A DNA stretch of 64,000 nt from Agromyces humatus (GCF_021228295.1 NZ_JAJQPD010000009.1:87427-151426); one strand, 5' to 3'; counted from the first letter of the stretch, positions 45,124 to 54,680 are shown. Numbers and translations: made by a program. The notes: generated by a model from the sequence alone, not told the origin.

Positions 45124-45486
45124 CTATCGCGCCACGATGTCGCCGGCCTCGCGGGCGACCCATTCGACGAGCGGGAGCATGCGTTCCATCAACTCGTGCC
45201 CGCGCTCGGTGAGCGAGTACTCGACGCGTGGCGGCACCTCGGGATAGGACGTGCGGGCCACCAGGCCGTCGGCCTCGAGCGTGCGCAGCGTCGAGGCGAG
45301 CATCTTCTCACTGATGCCCTCGACCTCGCGGCGCAGCTCGCCCCAGCGATGCGTGCCGTCGGTGAGCGCGAGCAGCACGAGCACGCCCCACTTGCTCATG
45401 ATGTGGTCGAGCACGACGCGCGTGGGGCATCCCTCGGTGAATACTTCGCCGGATCGCTCTCGTATCTGCGCAAGACTTACCACCAT
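45124..45486 (-). CDS. HxlR-family regulator
   Basis: A 120-residue winged-helix protein from ATG 45486. It contains CPTRVVLDHIMSKWGVLVLL, GTHRWGELRREVEGISEKML, LRTLEADGLVARTSYPEVPP and RVEYSLTERGHELMERMLPL, the full HxlR sequence pattern, with the single Cys (CPT) that senses reactive carbonyls or quinones in YodB/QorR-type members. It is divergent from the NmrA-type reductase gene (45583), a standard arrangement in which HxlR represses a quinone or aldehyde detoxifier. The operator lies between (45487-45513). Confidence 0.9.
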   Translation of the reverse strand: MVVSLAQIRERSGEVFTEGCPTRVVLDHIMSKWGVLVLLALTDGTHRWGELRREVEGISEKMLASTLRTLEADGLVARTSYPEVPPRVEYSLTERGHELMERMLPLVEWVAREAGDIVAR

Positions 45487-45513
45487 GTGGGTACCTTACT
45501 TCAAAGTGGGTAC
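45487..45513. promoter_or_regulatory. Probable HxlR operator
   Basis: GTGGGTAC occurs at 45487-45494 and 45506-45513; together they form an inverted GTACC...GGTAC-type site (GTACCTTACTTCAAAGTGGG is within it). This is the usual HxlR-binding shape (GTACxTTACxTxAAAGTAC), directly upstream of the hxlR start and 70 bases before the reductase start. Confidence 0.65.
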
Positions 45514-45582
45514 GTCCGCGAGGGAAGGTTGCTTCGCTCCCGCCGGTTCTCCCCGGTGAACCCACTGAAAGGATCGCATCCC

Positions 45583-46461
45583 ATGACCATCCTCGTCACC
45601 GCCACGAGCGGCCGGCTCGGCTCACTCGTCGTCGACGCCCTGCTCGAGCGCGGCGCCCCGCCCGCAGACCTCGTCGCCACCGCCCGCGACACCGCCAAGA
45701 TCGAGCAGCTCGCGGCACGCGGCATCCGCACCGTCGAACTCGACTACGACCGCCCCGAGACCATCGCGGCCGCGCTCGACGGCGTCGACGCCGTGCTGCT
45801 CATCTCAGGATCCGAGCCGGGCAGCCGTGCCGCCGGCCACCGGAACGTGATCGACGCGGCCAAGGCCGCCGGCGTCGCGAAGCTCGTCTACACGAGCGTT
45901 TCGAAGGCGACCACCGCCGACCTCGCGCTGGCGCCCGATCACAAGGCCACCGAAGAGGCCATCGCCGCGTCGGGCGTGCCCGCGGTGATCCTGCGCAACA
46001 ACTGGTACATCGAGAACTACGCAGCGGATGTCTCGCGCGCCGCGTCGACCGGAATCATCGCCGCCTCCGTGGGCGACGGACGTGTGGCCGGCGCCGGCCG
46101 GGCCGACTTCGCCGCGGCCGCCGCGGCCGTGCTGCTCGACGACGGGCACCTGGGGCAGGTCTACGAGCTCGACGGCGACGCGGCGTTCGGCTACGACGAG
46201 CTCGCCGCTGCGGCATCCGTGGTTCTGGGCCGGGAGGTCGCCTACCAGCGCCTCACCACCGACGAGCACATGGCCGCACTCGAGGGCGCGGGCCTCGACG
46301 CGGGCATCGCCGGGTTCGTGGCCGCACTCGACGACGGGATCCGCCGCGGCGTGCTCGGCGACACCGACGGCACCCTGTCGCGCCTGATCGGTCGCCCGAC
46401 GACGTCGCTCGTCGACGGGCTGCGTGCCGTCGTCGAGGTCGAGGAGCAACCGGCGGCCTGA
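45583..46461 (+). CDS. NmrA/QorB-type NAD(P)H-binding reductase
   Basis: A 292-residue protein from ATG 45583 (GAAAGGATCGC upstream). MTILVTATSGRLGSLVVDAL is the Rossmann start (T-x-A-T-G-x-x-G variant), VDAVLLISGSEPGSRAAGHR the second nucleotide site, and VYTSVSK with ILRNNWYIENYA the NmrA-like substrate region. Together with the divergent HxlR gene and operator this looks like a quinone or electrophile reductase under HxlR control, as in QorR-QorA/B. It lacks the Tyr-x3-Lys catalytic pair of classical SDRs, consistent with NmrA-type members. Confidence 0.85.
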   Translation: MTILVTATSGRLGSLVVDALLERGAPPADLVATARDTAKIEQLAARGIRTVELDYDRPETIAAALDGVDAVLLISGSEPGSRAAGHRNVIDAAKAAGVAKLVYTSVSKATTADLALAPDHKATEEAIAASGVPAVILRNNWYIENYAADVSRAASTGIIAASVGDGRVAGAGRADFAAAAAAVLLDDGHLGQVYELDGDAAFGYDELAAAASVVLGREVAYQRLTTDEHMAALEGAGLDAGIAGFVAALDDGIRRGVLGDTDGTLSRLIGRPTTSLVDGLRAVVEVEEQPAA

Positions 46462-46577
46462 GCGACGGGGGCCACACGCGGGGCCGCTGCGGGCGTCCAG
46501 GCCGCTGCGGCGCCCGGCGCCGCCCTGCCCGGCCCCGGGCTGCGACATCGGAGTAGAGTCCGGTCCCGGGAGGCTTC

Positions 46578-47606
46578 GTGAGTCGAGAACTCGTACTGGT
46601 CACCGGGGGCACGGGATTCATCGCCGCGCACTGCATCGTGCAGCTGCTCGAGGCCGGGCACCGCGTGCGCACGTCGGTGCGCTCGCTCGCCCGCGCCGAC
46701 GAGGTGCGCGAGATGGTGCGCACGGGCGGCGCCGAGCCGTCGGGCATCGAGTTCGTCACGGCCGACCTGCTGCGCGACGACGGATGGCCCGCCGCCGTCG
46801 ACGGCGCCGCGTTCGTGCTGCACGTGGCCTCGCCGTTCCCCATGCGCCAGCCGAAGGATCACGACGACCTGGTCGTGCCGGCCCGCGACGGAGTCCTGCG
46901 GGTGCTTCGCGCCGCACGCGACGCGGGCGTCGAGCGGGTCGTGCAGACCTCGTCGTTCGCGGCGATCGGGTACGGCGCCGATCCGGGACGTCCGTTCACC
47001 GAGGACGACTGGACCGACCTGTCGAACCCGCACCTCACGGCCTACGTGAAGTCGAAGACGATCGCCGAGCGCGCCGCCTGGGACTTCGTCGAGCGCGACG
47101 GCCGCGGCCTCGAACTCGCCGTGGTCAATCCGGTCCCCGTCTTCGGTCCCGCGCTCGGATCGTCGCTCTCGACCTCGGTCGAGTTGCTGCGCTCCCTGCT
47201 CAACGGACGGGCGCCGGTGGTGCCGCCGGGCACCACCACCGGCGTCGACGTGCGCGATGTCGCCGAGCTGCACGTGCGCGCGATGACGCATCCGGATGCC
47301 GCGGGCCAGCGGTTCCTCGCGGTCGCGGGCGACCCCATCACGTTCCACGAGCTCGCGACCCTGCTGCACGAGCGCCTCGGCGCCGATGCGAGGCGCGTGC
47401 CAACCCGGGTGCTCCCTCGCTGGCTCCTGCGCGCGGGTGCGCTCGTGAACTCCGACCTGCGTGCGGTCGTGCCGCAGATCGACCGGCGTCAGGGCGCATC
47501 GCACGCGAAGGCGAGGCGCCTGCTGCACTGGGATCCGATCCCCACCGAAGACGCCATCATCGCGTCGGCCGAGAGCCTCATCGCGCGCGGGCTCGTCAGG
47601 CCCTGA
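46578..47606 (+). CDS. NAD-dependent epimerase/dihydroflavonol-4-reductase-like SDR
   Basis: A 342-residue protein from GTG 46578 (GGGAGG 6 bases upstream). VLVTGGTGFIAAHCIVQLLE is the TGxxGxxG nucleotide motif. Later VVQTSSFAAIGYGADPG and LTAYVKSKTIAERAAWDFVE contain the catalytic Tyr-x3-Lys (YVKSK). This architecture is an extended SDR of the DFR/cinnamoyl-CoA-reductase type, which reduces ketones or aldehydes. Substrate unknown. It lies 117 bases after the NmrA gene on the same strand and could be part of the same electrophile response (inference). Confidence 0.87.
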   Translation: MSRELVLVTGGTGFIAAHCIVQLLEAGHRVRTSVRSLARADEVREMVRTGGAEPSGIEFVTADLLRDDGWPAAVDGAAFVLHVASPFPMRQPKDHDDLVVPARDGVLRVLRAARDAGVERVVQTSSFAAIGYGADPGRPFTEDDWTDLSNPHLTAYVKSKTIAERAAWDFVERDGRGLELAVVNPVPVFGPALGSSLSTSVELLRSLLNGRAPVVPPGTTTGVDVRDVAELHVRAMTHPDAAGQRFLAVAGDPITFHELATLLHERLGADARRVPTRVLPRWLLRAGALVNSDLRAVVPQIDRRQGASHAKARRLLHWDPIPTEDAIIASAESLIARGLVRP

Positions 47607-47759
47607 GCGCCCGCGCCCGCCGTGCACACGCCGGGCCGTGCGTGCACGCGCGGAGTCCGATTGTGGTTTGACACAACGCGCGCCGCCGCCGGGGCGCACG
47701 CATGAGTCGAACCCGAAAGATCCCGGCCCACGCAAGAATTCCGGGGTTAGGCTGCGGGA

Positions 47760-49556
47760 ATGAGTGAATTCCGCCCTCCCGTCGCCGACCTCACGTTCGC
47801 CCTCGAGCACGTCGTCGGATATGACCAGATCGCACAGCTTCCGGGCTTCGAGCACGCCGATCACGACACCGTCGTCGAGATCCTCTCCGAGGCCGGCGGC
47901 TTCATGGCCGAGGTCGTCGCCCCCACCAACCGCGCCGGCGACCTCGAGGGGTCGCGTCTGAACGCCGACGGCACCGTCACGACGCCGACCGGATTCAAGG
48001 AGGCCTACGCCGCATTCGTCGAGGCGGGCTGGGGCTCGGTGCCGCTGCCCGAGGAGTTCGGCGGCGGCGGTTTCCCGCGCACGATCGGACTCGCCCTGCA
48101 AGAGCTCGAGATGGAGGCCAACATGGCGTTCGCCCTCGCTCCCCTGCTCACCCAGGGCGCGATCGAGGCACTCCTGGGCTACGGCACCGACGAGCAGAAG
48201 CAGCAGTGGCTGCCCAAGATGGTCAGCGGCGAGTGGGCCGGCACCATGAATCTCACCGAGCCGCACGCCGGCTCCGACGTCGGCGCCCTCACCACGAAGG
48301 CCGTGAAGCGCGCCGACGGCACCTATGGCATCACGGGCCAGAAGATCTTCATCACGTTCGGCGACCACGACCTGAGCGAGCAGATCGTGCACCTCGTGCT
48401 CGCTCGTACCCCTGATGCGCCGGCCGGCACCAAGGGCATCTCGATCTTCATCGTGCCCAAGTTCCTCGTGAACGACGACGGCTCGCTCGGCGAGCGCAAC
48501 GGCGTGCACACCGTCGGCGTCGAGCACAAGATGGGCATCCACGGCTCGCCCACGTGCGTGCTCTCGTACGAAGACGCCACCGGATACCTCGTCGGCGACG
48601 AGAACATCGGCATGCGCATCATGTTCGTCATGATGAACAGCGCCCGCCTCTCGGTGGGTACGCAGGGCCTCGCCGTGGCCGAACGCGCCTACCAGCAGTC
48701 GCTCGACTACGCGAAGGAGCGCGTCCAGGGTCGCGCGATCGGCGCCACCGAGTCCTCGCCCATCATCGACTTCCCCGACGTGCGTCGCATGCTCATGACG
48801 CAGAAGGCCTACATCGCCGCCCTGCGCCGCATGATGCTGCTGAATGCCGTGAACGTCGACATCTCGACCCACCACCCCGACGCCGCGACCCGCGCCCGCG
48901 CTGACGAGATCGTCGGGCTGCTCACGCCCATCTGCAAGTCGTTCGGCACCGACCTCGGCAACGAGCTCACGTCGCTCGCCCTGCAGATCCACGGCGGCAT
49001 GGGCTTCATCGAAGAGACCGGCGTCGCGCAGCACTACCGCGACGTGCGCATCGCCGCGATCTACGAGGGTACGAACGGCATCCAGGCTGCCGACCTCATC
49101 GGCCGCAAGCTCCCCGTGCGCGACGGCGCCTCGGCCCTCGAGTTCATCGCGTCCATGCGCGAACTCGACGGCGAGCTGGCCGCCGCCGGCGAGGAGTTCG
49201 CGTCGATCCGTACCCAGCTGACCGCGCAGCTCGACACGCTCGAGCAGACGACGATGTGGATGCTGCGCACCGGCCCCACCGACCCGAACTCGGCACTCAG
49301 CGGCTCGTCACCGTACCTGCGCATCTGGGGGCTCGTGGTCGGCGGCTGGCTGATGGCGAAGTCGGCCCTCGGCGCGCGGGGACTCGACGCCGACGGCATC
49401 GCCGAGGCACAGCTGCCGCTGGCCCGGTTCTACGCCGAGCAGCTGCTGCCGCAGGCCGCCGGCCTCGTCGGGGCCGTCACCGCCGGGTCGCACGACCTCT
49501 TCGCCCTCGACGCCGACACGCTGGCCGACCGCGCACCGAGCCGGGCGCGCGTCTGA
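47760..49556 (+). CDS. Acyl-CoA dehydrogenase (FadE-like, with C-terminal domain)
   Basis: A 598-residue protein from ATG 47760. The FAD acyl-CoA dehydrogenase domains are in order: N-terminal helical part (about 30-160), middle beta domain with WAGTMNLTEPHAGSDVGALT, YGITGQKIFITFGDHD and MGIHGSPTCVLSYEDATGYL, and C-terminal catalytic helical domain with QIHGGMGFIEETGVAQHYRD and RIAAIYEGTNGIQAADLIGR, the base-bearing Glu in YEGTNGIQ. The last ~170 residues form the extra C-terminal domain of FadE5/FadE-like enzymes. It oxidises acyl-CoA to enoyl-CoA in beta-oxidation. Chain length cannot be told. Confidence 0.92.
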   Translation: MSEFRPPVADLTFALEHVVGYDQIAQLPGFEHADHDTVVEILSEAGGFMAEVVAPTNRAGDLEGSRLNADGTVTTPTGFKEAYAAFVEAGWGSVPLPEEFGGGGFPRTIGLALQELEMEANMAFALAPLLTQGAIEALLGYGTDEQKQQWLPKMVSGEWAGTMNLTEPHAGSDVGALTTKAVKRADGTYGITGQKIFITFGDHDLSEQIVHLVLARTPDAPAGTKGISIFIVPKFLVNDDGSLGERNGVHTVGVEHKMGIHGSPTCVLSYEDATGYLVGDENIGMRIMFVMMNSARLSVGTQGLAVAERAYQQSLDYAKERVQGRAIGATESSPIIDFPDVRRMLMTQKAYIAALRRMMLLNAVNVDISTHHPDAATRARADEIVGLLTPICKSFGTDLGNELTSLALQIHGGMGFIEETGVAQHYRDVRIAAIYEGTNGIQAADLIGRKLPVRDGASALEFIASMRELDGELAAAGEEFASIRTQLTAQLDTLEQTTMWMLRTGPTDPNSALSGSSPYLRIWGLVVGGWLMAKSALGARGLDADGIAEAQLPLARFYAEQLLPQAAGLVGAVTAGSHDLFALDADTLADRAPSRARV

Positions 49557-49578
49557 CGATGCGCGTCTGACGTTCGAC

Positions 49579-49616
49579 CGAGCGGATGCCGCGGCGCGAG
49601 TCGCGGCATCCGCTCG
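49579..49616. terminator. Hairpin terminator of acyl-CoA dehydrogenase gene
   Basis: CGAGCGGATGCCGCG (49579-49593) pairs perfectly with CGCGGCATCCGCTCG (49602-49616), followed by TCTTTC, 23 bases after the stop at 49556. Just before it GCGCGTCTGACG occurs twice in tandem. Confidence 0.9.
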
Positions 49617-49785
49617 TCTTTCGCACCCACCGCCACAGCAGGAACATCTGCCCAACACGCCGGCGGCGGACGCGTCCGACACGCCGGTCAACCCGCGGTT
49701 CTTCCTGCACTGGCCGCTCGAAGCCTCACGAGTTGTGGGTGTCGCCGCCGGGGACACCCGACCGGAATGCGGCGAGAATGGGTGC

Positions 49786-50241
49786 ATGACGACTCCCCCG
49801 CCCGACGACGAGCCGCGGCCCGACGAACCACCGCGCCTCGGTGAACCGCCGGTGTAGGGCGGCGACGCCATCGACGGGCCGGGCTGGTCGGGGCTGCTCG
49901 CGTTCACCGGGCTCATCCTGGGTACGGGCGCATTGCTGTTCGCCCTGTTCGCACCGATCGGCGACCGCGGGCCGGCGAGCATCGCCTGGATCGCGATGTT
50001 CGGGGCGCTCGCGATCGGTGCAGGGGTTCCGGGTGCGGCACGGCACCGACGACTCGGGGGCGGCAGGCTCGGGGTGCAGATCGGATGGCTCGGCGCGACG
50101 CTCGGCGCCCTCGCGATGCTGCTCATGATCTACGCGTACGTCGCCGTGCTGCTGATGGGCGGTGAGGGCCTTCCGGTACTGCCTGCGTGGGAGGCTCCCG
50201 CCGAGCCGCCGCCCGACGACGTGATCACCGCGCACGGCTGA
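49786..50241 (+). pseudogene. Small membrane-protein gene with in-frame TAG
   Basis: ATG 49786 opens a frame that reads MTTPPPDDEPRPDEPPRLGE then meets TAG at 49855-49857, but continues uninterrupted to TGA 50241 with a coherent protein: GWSGLLAFTGLILGTGALLF, ASIAWIAMFGALAIGAGV and LGALAMLLMIYAYVAVLLMG, three membrane helices, then a Pro/Glu tail. No ATG or GTG occurs between the TAG and the first membrane helix. TAG could be a one-base change of TAC (Tyr) or CAG (Gln). The simplest reading is a recent nonsense mutation; sequencing error or read-through are alternatives. Confidence 0.65.
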
Positions 50242-50295
50242 ACGGGCCGGCCACCACGGCCGACCCGTTCACGACGAGCTCGCCCTCCCGCGCGA

Positions 50296-52554
50296 TCACG
50301 CCGGCTCTGCGCGCCAGACCGCCTCGCCCTCGCCGCGAACGACGCCGTCGACCACGGTGAACCGCGCCGACCGGCCGTCTGGCGCCGTGACCGTGACGCC
50401 CGCGTCATCCGTCGCTCCCGGATACAGCCGGACGGTGAGCCCGTCGAGGTAGTCGTAGTCGGGTCGGTCGACCCGGGCGCCGATCGGGAGCACGGCACCT
50501 TCGCGCACGTAGAGCGGCAGGCTGGTGAACCCGTGCACCTCGCTGCGCCAGGCGCCGTGCGAGTCGACGACCTCGCCGGTCCACCAGTTCGTCCAGCGGC
50601 CGGCCGGCAGGTAGAACTCGACCTCGCCGGATTCCGTGAACACGGGCGCCACGAGCAGCGACGAGCCGAGCATGTACTGCCGGTCGAGGTACTCGACGCC
50701 ACGGTCGTCGGGGAATTCCAGCACCATCGGGCGCATCACCGGCAGCCCGGTCGCCGAGGCGTCCAGACCGAGCTGGTACAGGTACGGCATGAGCGAGAGC
50801 TTCAACTGCGTGAAGGTGCGCGTCACCTCGACGGCCTCCTCATCGAACGCCCACGGCACCCGGTAGGAACCCGAACCGTGGAAGCGCGAGTGCGTGCCCA
50901 GCAGGCCGAAGGCAACCCAGCGCTTGAACACGCCCGGGTCGGGCGTGCCTTCGAAGCCGCCGATGTCGTGGCTCCAGAACCCGAATCCTGAGCACGCAAG
51001 CGACAGCCCTCCCCGCAGCGTCTCGGCCATCGACTCGAACGTCGAGGTCGAGTCGCCGCCCCAGTGCACGGGCAGCCGCTGCCCGCCCGTCGTCGCCGAA
51101 CGCGCGAACACGACCGCATCGCCGGCGCCGCGCTCCTCCTCGAGCACCGCGAAGACGGCCTCGTTGTACAGCTGCGTGTAGAGGTTGTGCATGCGATCCG
51201 GCGACGAACCGTCGAAGTACTCCACCTCGAGCGGGATCCGTTCGCCGAAGTCGGTCTTGAAGCAGTCGACGCCCTGACGCAGCAGCGTGCGCAGCTTCTC
51301 CTGGAACCAGCGGGTGGCATCGGGGTTCGTGAAATCGACGAGTCCCATGCCGGCCTGCCAGAGATCCCACTGCCACACCGAGCCATCTGGCCGCTTCACG
51401 AGGTAACCGGCGGTGGATGCCTCGGCGAACAGCGGCGACCGCTGCCCGATGTACGGGTTGATCCACACGCAGACCCGCAGGTCCTTCTCGTGCAGGCGCG
51501 ACAGCATGCCGTCGGGGTCGGGGAAGGTGCGCGGGTCCCACTCGAAGTCGCACCAGTTGAACTCGCGCATCCAGAAGCAGTCGAAGTGGAAGACGCTCAC
51601 GGGCAGTTCGCGCGCGGCCATCTCGTCGACGAAACGCGTCACCGTGGCCTCGTCGTAGTCGGTCGTGAACGAGGTCGAGAGCCAGAGCCCATACGACCAG
51701 GCCGGCACCTGCGCCGGACGGCCGACGAGCTCGGTGTACCGCTCGAGCACGCCCGACGGGGTGCCGCCGTACATGACGAAGTACTCCAGCGACTCGCCGG
51801 GCACCGAGAACTGCAGCCGCTCGACCGCCTCGGAGCCCACCTCGTACGACACGTGGCCGGCGTCGTTCACGAGCACGCCGTACCCGCGGTTGGTGAAGTG
51901 GAACGGCACGTTCTTGTAGGCCTGCTCCGATGACGTGCCGCCGTCGGCGTTCCAGATGTCGACCGTCTGCCCGTTCTTCACGAGCGGTCCGAACCGCTCG
52001 CCCAGACCGTAGACGAGCTCGCCGACCCCGAGCGCGAGCTGCTGGTGCACGTAGCCGGATGCGAGCGCACGCCCGGTGCCGCCACGCGCGTTGCCGACCG
52101 GGACCCCGTCGAGTTGCGCGTCGGGTCGCACGCGGAGGTGGGCGATCGACTTCTCCCCGGCCGTCGTGAGGACACGCCCGTCGGCCTCGAACGCGAGCTC
52201 GAACGGAGCCCCCGCTCGCACCCGAGCGGTGAGCCGCCCCGAGGTGAGCGTCCCCCCGGTCTCGTCGATCACGACGACGCCCTGGTCGAGCTGCGCCCCG
52301 ACGAGGTCGAACCCGAGCGGGCGCGTCCCGCCCGAGTGGTGTTCGATCCGCACGCCGATCACGTCGGGCAGCGGCGACCACAGTGTGATGGTCAGCAACG
52401 GACGGTTCAGGATGTCGCCGCGCTTCGAGATCACGCCGTTGGTCGCGAAGACCTGCAGGCGGTGGTCGCCGTCTGGCCAGACGTCGTGGACTTCACGGGC
52501 GTAGATCGGCTCGACTCCGGGGCGGAGCTGCCAGAACCCATCGGTGAACTTCAT
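50296..52554 (-). CDS. yicI: Alpha-xylosidase, GH31 (YicI-like)
   Basis: A 752-residue protein from ATG 52554. VDCFKTDFGERIPLEVEYFD (429-448) holds the nucleophile Asp435, and VHWGGDSTSTFESMAETLRG (496-515) the acid/base Asp501, both matching E. coli YicI, an alpha-xylosidase acting on isoprimeverose-type alpha-xylosides. SGFGFWSHDIGGFEG follows. N-terminal beta-sandwich (about 1-280) and C-terminal beta domains (about 620-752) are complete. It is the last gene of the LacI-regulated sugar operon, 62 bases after the second permease gene, so the imported sugar is probably an alpha-xyloside from xyloglucan or a similar alpha-glycoside. Confidence 0.92.
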   Translation of the reverse strand: MKFTDGFWQLRPGVEPIYAREVHDVWPDGDHRLQVFATNGVISKRGDILNRPLLTITLWSPLPDVIGVRIEHHSGGTRPLGFDLVGAQLDQGVVVIDETGGTLTSGRLTARVRAGAPFELAFEADGRVLTTAGEKSIAHLRVRPDAQLDGVPVGNARGGTGRALASGYVHQQLALGVGELVYGLGERFGPLVKNGQTVDIWNADGGTSSEQAYKNVPFHFTNRGYGVLVNDAGHVSYEVGSEAVERLQFSVPGESLEYFVMYGGTPSGVLERYTELVGRPAQVPAWSYGLWLSTSFTTDYDEATVTRFVDEMAARELPVSVFHFDCFWMREFNWCDFEWDPRTFPDPDGMLSRLHEKDLRVCVWINPYIGQRSPLFAEASTAGYLVKRPDGSVWQWDLWQAGMGLVDFTNPDATRWFQEKLRTLLRQGVDCFKTDFGERIPLEVEYFDGSSPDRMHNLYTQLYNEAVFAVLEEERGAGDAVVFARSATTGGQRLPVHWGGDSTSTFESMAETLRGGLSLACSGFGFWSHDIGGFEGTPDPGVFKRWVAFGLLGTHSRFHGSGSYRVPWAFDEEAVEVTRTFTQLKLSLMPYLYQLGLDASATGLPVMRPMVLEFPDDRGVEYLDRQYMLGSSLLVAPVFTESGEVEFYLPAGRWTNWWTGEVVDSHGAWRSEVHGFTSLPLYVREGAVLPIGARVDRPDYDYLDGLTVRLYPGATDDAGVTVTAPDGRSARFTVVDGVVRGEGEAVWRAEPA

Positions 52555-52615
52555 GGTCGGTGCATGTCCTTTCGAGCGGATACCGCCCTTGCGAGTGGAT
52601 GCCGCGGCATCCGAG

Positions 52616-53590
52616 TCACTTCACCGCGCCGGCGGTGATGCCGCGCGTGAGCGTGCGCTGGAAGATGAGGAAGAAGATGAGCGTCGGGATGACGCCGAGC
52701 AGCGCCGAGGCACTCGTGGTCGTGACATCCATCAGCCGGTCGCCCTGCAACGTCGTGATCGCAACCGGCACCGTCTGGTTGTCGTTCGACACCAGGAAGG
52801 TGAGCGGAATCAGGAACTCGTTCCAGGTCCAGATGAAGAAGAAGATGAGCAGCACCGACAGCGTGCCCTTGCTGATCGGCAGCACCACGCGCACGAGGGT
52901 GCGGATCTTGCCGGCGCCGTCGAGCGCGGCCGCCTCGAGCAACTCCTTCGGGAACGTGCCGAACACGCTCGAGAGCAGGTAGGTGCCGAACGCCGCCTGG
53001 ATGACGGTGAAGATGATGATGATCGCGAGCTGCGTATCGTAGAGGCCCACCGACTTGAACATGTAGTACAGCGGGTAGAGCAGCGCCTCCTGCGGGATCA
53101 GGTCGGCGAGCAGGAACAGCAGCAGGATGCCCGTGCGGTACTTCACCCGGCCGATGCCGAGTGCATAGGCGTTGATCACCGACAGCGCCACGGCGAGCAC
53201 GGCCACCGACCCCGAGATGAGGAAGCTGTTCCACAGCTTCTCGGGGAAGTCGACGCGGTTCCAGAAGTTCACGATGCCGTCGAAGTACAGCTCGGTCGGC
53301 AGCATGAGCGGCCCCGACGTGTTGTAGTCGGTCGGCGACTTGAACGAGTTGATCAGGATGAGGATGAACGGCACCGCTACGGCCAGGCCGAAGAGGATCG
53401 CGAGGCTCAGCCACACCCAGTCCTTGGCGGACTTGCGCTCGTGCGGCGCCTTGCTGCGGCGCGGGCGACGCGCCTCGGGCTCGACGACGAGGGGCACGTT
53501 GCCCGCATCGGCGATCGAGAGCGGCGACAGCTCGGCGACATCCGCCGCGAGACCGCGCTCGGCGTGCCGGTCGATCTTGGTGTCGGACAT
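52616..53590 (-). CDS. Carbohydrate ABC transporter permease (MalG-like)
   Basis: A 324-residue protein whose ATG 53590 shares one base with the previous stop (TGATG). A long cytoplasmic N terminus (to about 60) precedes six membrane helices. The EAA loop, ELLEAAALDGAGKIRTLVRV, contacts the ATPase, and NSFLISGSVAVLAVALSVIN and WNEFLIPLTFLVS are MalG-family sequences. It forms the inner-membrane channel with the permease encoded just upstream. No ATPase gene is in the operon, so a shared MsiK-type ATPase encoded elsewhere is expected (known for actinobacteria). Confidence 0.92.
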   Translation of the reverse strand: MSDTKIDRHAERGLAADVAELSPLSIADAGNVPLVVEPEARRPRRSKAPHERKSAKDWVWLSLAILFGLAVAVPFILILINSFKSPTDYNTSGPLMLPTELYFDGIVNFWNRVDFPEKLWNSFLISGSVAVLAVALSVINAYALGIGRVKYRTGILLLFLLADLIPQEALLYPLYYMFKSVGLYDTQLAIIIIFTVIQAAFGTYLLSSVFGTFPKELLEAAALDGAGKIRTLVRVVLPISKGTLSVLLIFFFIWTWNEFLIPLTFLVSNDNQTVPVAITTLQGDRLMDVTTTSASALLGVIPTLIFFLIFQRTLTRGITAGAVK

Positions 53591-54564
53591 CAGCGCGTAC
53601 CCTCCGCACGTTCGGCACGTACCTGCAGTCGGATGAACCCGATCGCGACGAGCACCACGACGATGGTGAGCGCCGTCGAGATCGTGGCGCCGTAGCCGAC
53701 CTGCTGGCTCTGGAAGAACTCGATGTACGAGTAGTAGCTCGGCACGATCGTCGCCGTGCCCGGCCCGCCGCCCGTGAGGGCGTAGATCGGGCCGAAGACC
53801 TTCAGCGCCGCGATCGTGCACGTGAGCGTCACGACGAAGATCTCGGGGCGGATGGCGCTCACGGTGATGTATCGGAACCGCTGGAACCAGCCGGCACCGT
53901 CGAGCTCGGCGGCCTCGTAGAGCTCGGGGTCGACCCGCTGCAGCGCCGCCATGAAGATGACCACGGGATAGCCGATCTGCACCCAGACCATGACGACCAT
54001 GATCGACGCGAGCGCGGTGTCGGGGCTGCCGAGCCAGTTGTGCGCCAGCTCGCCGAGGCCGATGTTCTCGAGCACGGTGTTGAGGGCGCCGTTCTCGGGG
54101 CGCAGGATCCAGCCGATCACGATCGCGGCGATCGCCACGGGAAGGATCTGGGGGAGGTAGTACGTGGCCCGCAGGAAGCTGGCGACGCGGCCGCCGAACT
54201 TGCGGCCGATCACGTCGAACAGCAGCGCGGCGAGCACGAGGCCGAGCAACGTCGGGATGATGACCATCGCGACGATCATCGCGATCGAGTTGCGGAACGA
54301 CGCCCAGAACTTCGCGTCGCCGACGAGCTCGATCCAGTTCTCGAGGCCGATGAACTCGGGCGGCCGGATGCCGCGGTACTCGGTGAAGCTGAGGAAGACG
54401 TTCCACACCAGGGGGATCAGGATGATGAACGTGAAGAGCAGGAGGCCGGGGATGAGGAAGAACCAGAACCCGCTCGAGCGGGTTCCCGAGATCGCGCTCA
54501 TCCCGTCGGTGCGTCGCGACGGCCGCGTGGGGCGTGCTGGTCGCGGTGCGAGGATCGAAACCAT
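53590..54564 (-). CDS. Sugar ABC transporter permease (MalF-like)
   Basis: A 324-residue protein from ATG 54564, with AAAGG about 8 bases upstream. It has six membrane helices: GFWFFLIPGLLLFTFIILIP is the first, and the EAA loop is ELYEAAELDGAGWFQRFRYI. GATISTALTIVVVLVAIGFI is the last helix. It pairs with the MalG-like permease that it overlaps by one base. It lies between the binding protein and that permease in the operon. The upstream ORF extension to 54621 is not used because it lacks a ribosome site. Confidence 0.92.
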   Translation of the reverse strand: MVSILAPRPARPTRPSRRTDGMSAISGTRSSGFWFFLIPGLLLFTFIILIPLVWNVFLSFTEYRGIRPPEFIGLENWIELVGDAKFWASFRNSIAMIVAMVIIPTLLGLVLAALLFDVIGRKFGGRVASFLRATYYLPQILPVAIAAIVIGWILRPENGALNTVLENIGLGELAHNWLGSPDTALASIMVVMVWVQIGYPVVIFMAALQRVDPELYEAAELDGAGWFQRFRYITVSAIRPEIFVVTLTCTIAALKVFGPIYALTGGGPGTATIVPSYYSYIEFFQSQQVGYGATISTALTIVVVLVAIGFIRLQVRAERAEGTR

Positions 54565-54680
54565 GGTGGGAGCCTTTCGGTCGGCCCGGCGTTCCCCGCC
54601 GGCCGGTGCGGTGCGGTGCATCGATGCTTCGATGCTTCGGTGCGAGGCACCGACCGGCCGGCGGGAACGTCAGGACCGGG

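Noticed and set aside
46242..49034. 930-codon open frame on the minus strand across the SDR and acyl-CoA dehydrogenase genes
   Set aside because: It is antisense to three well-supported genes and has Arg/Gly/His-rich composition typical of a GC-rich shadow frame.
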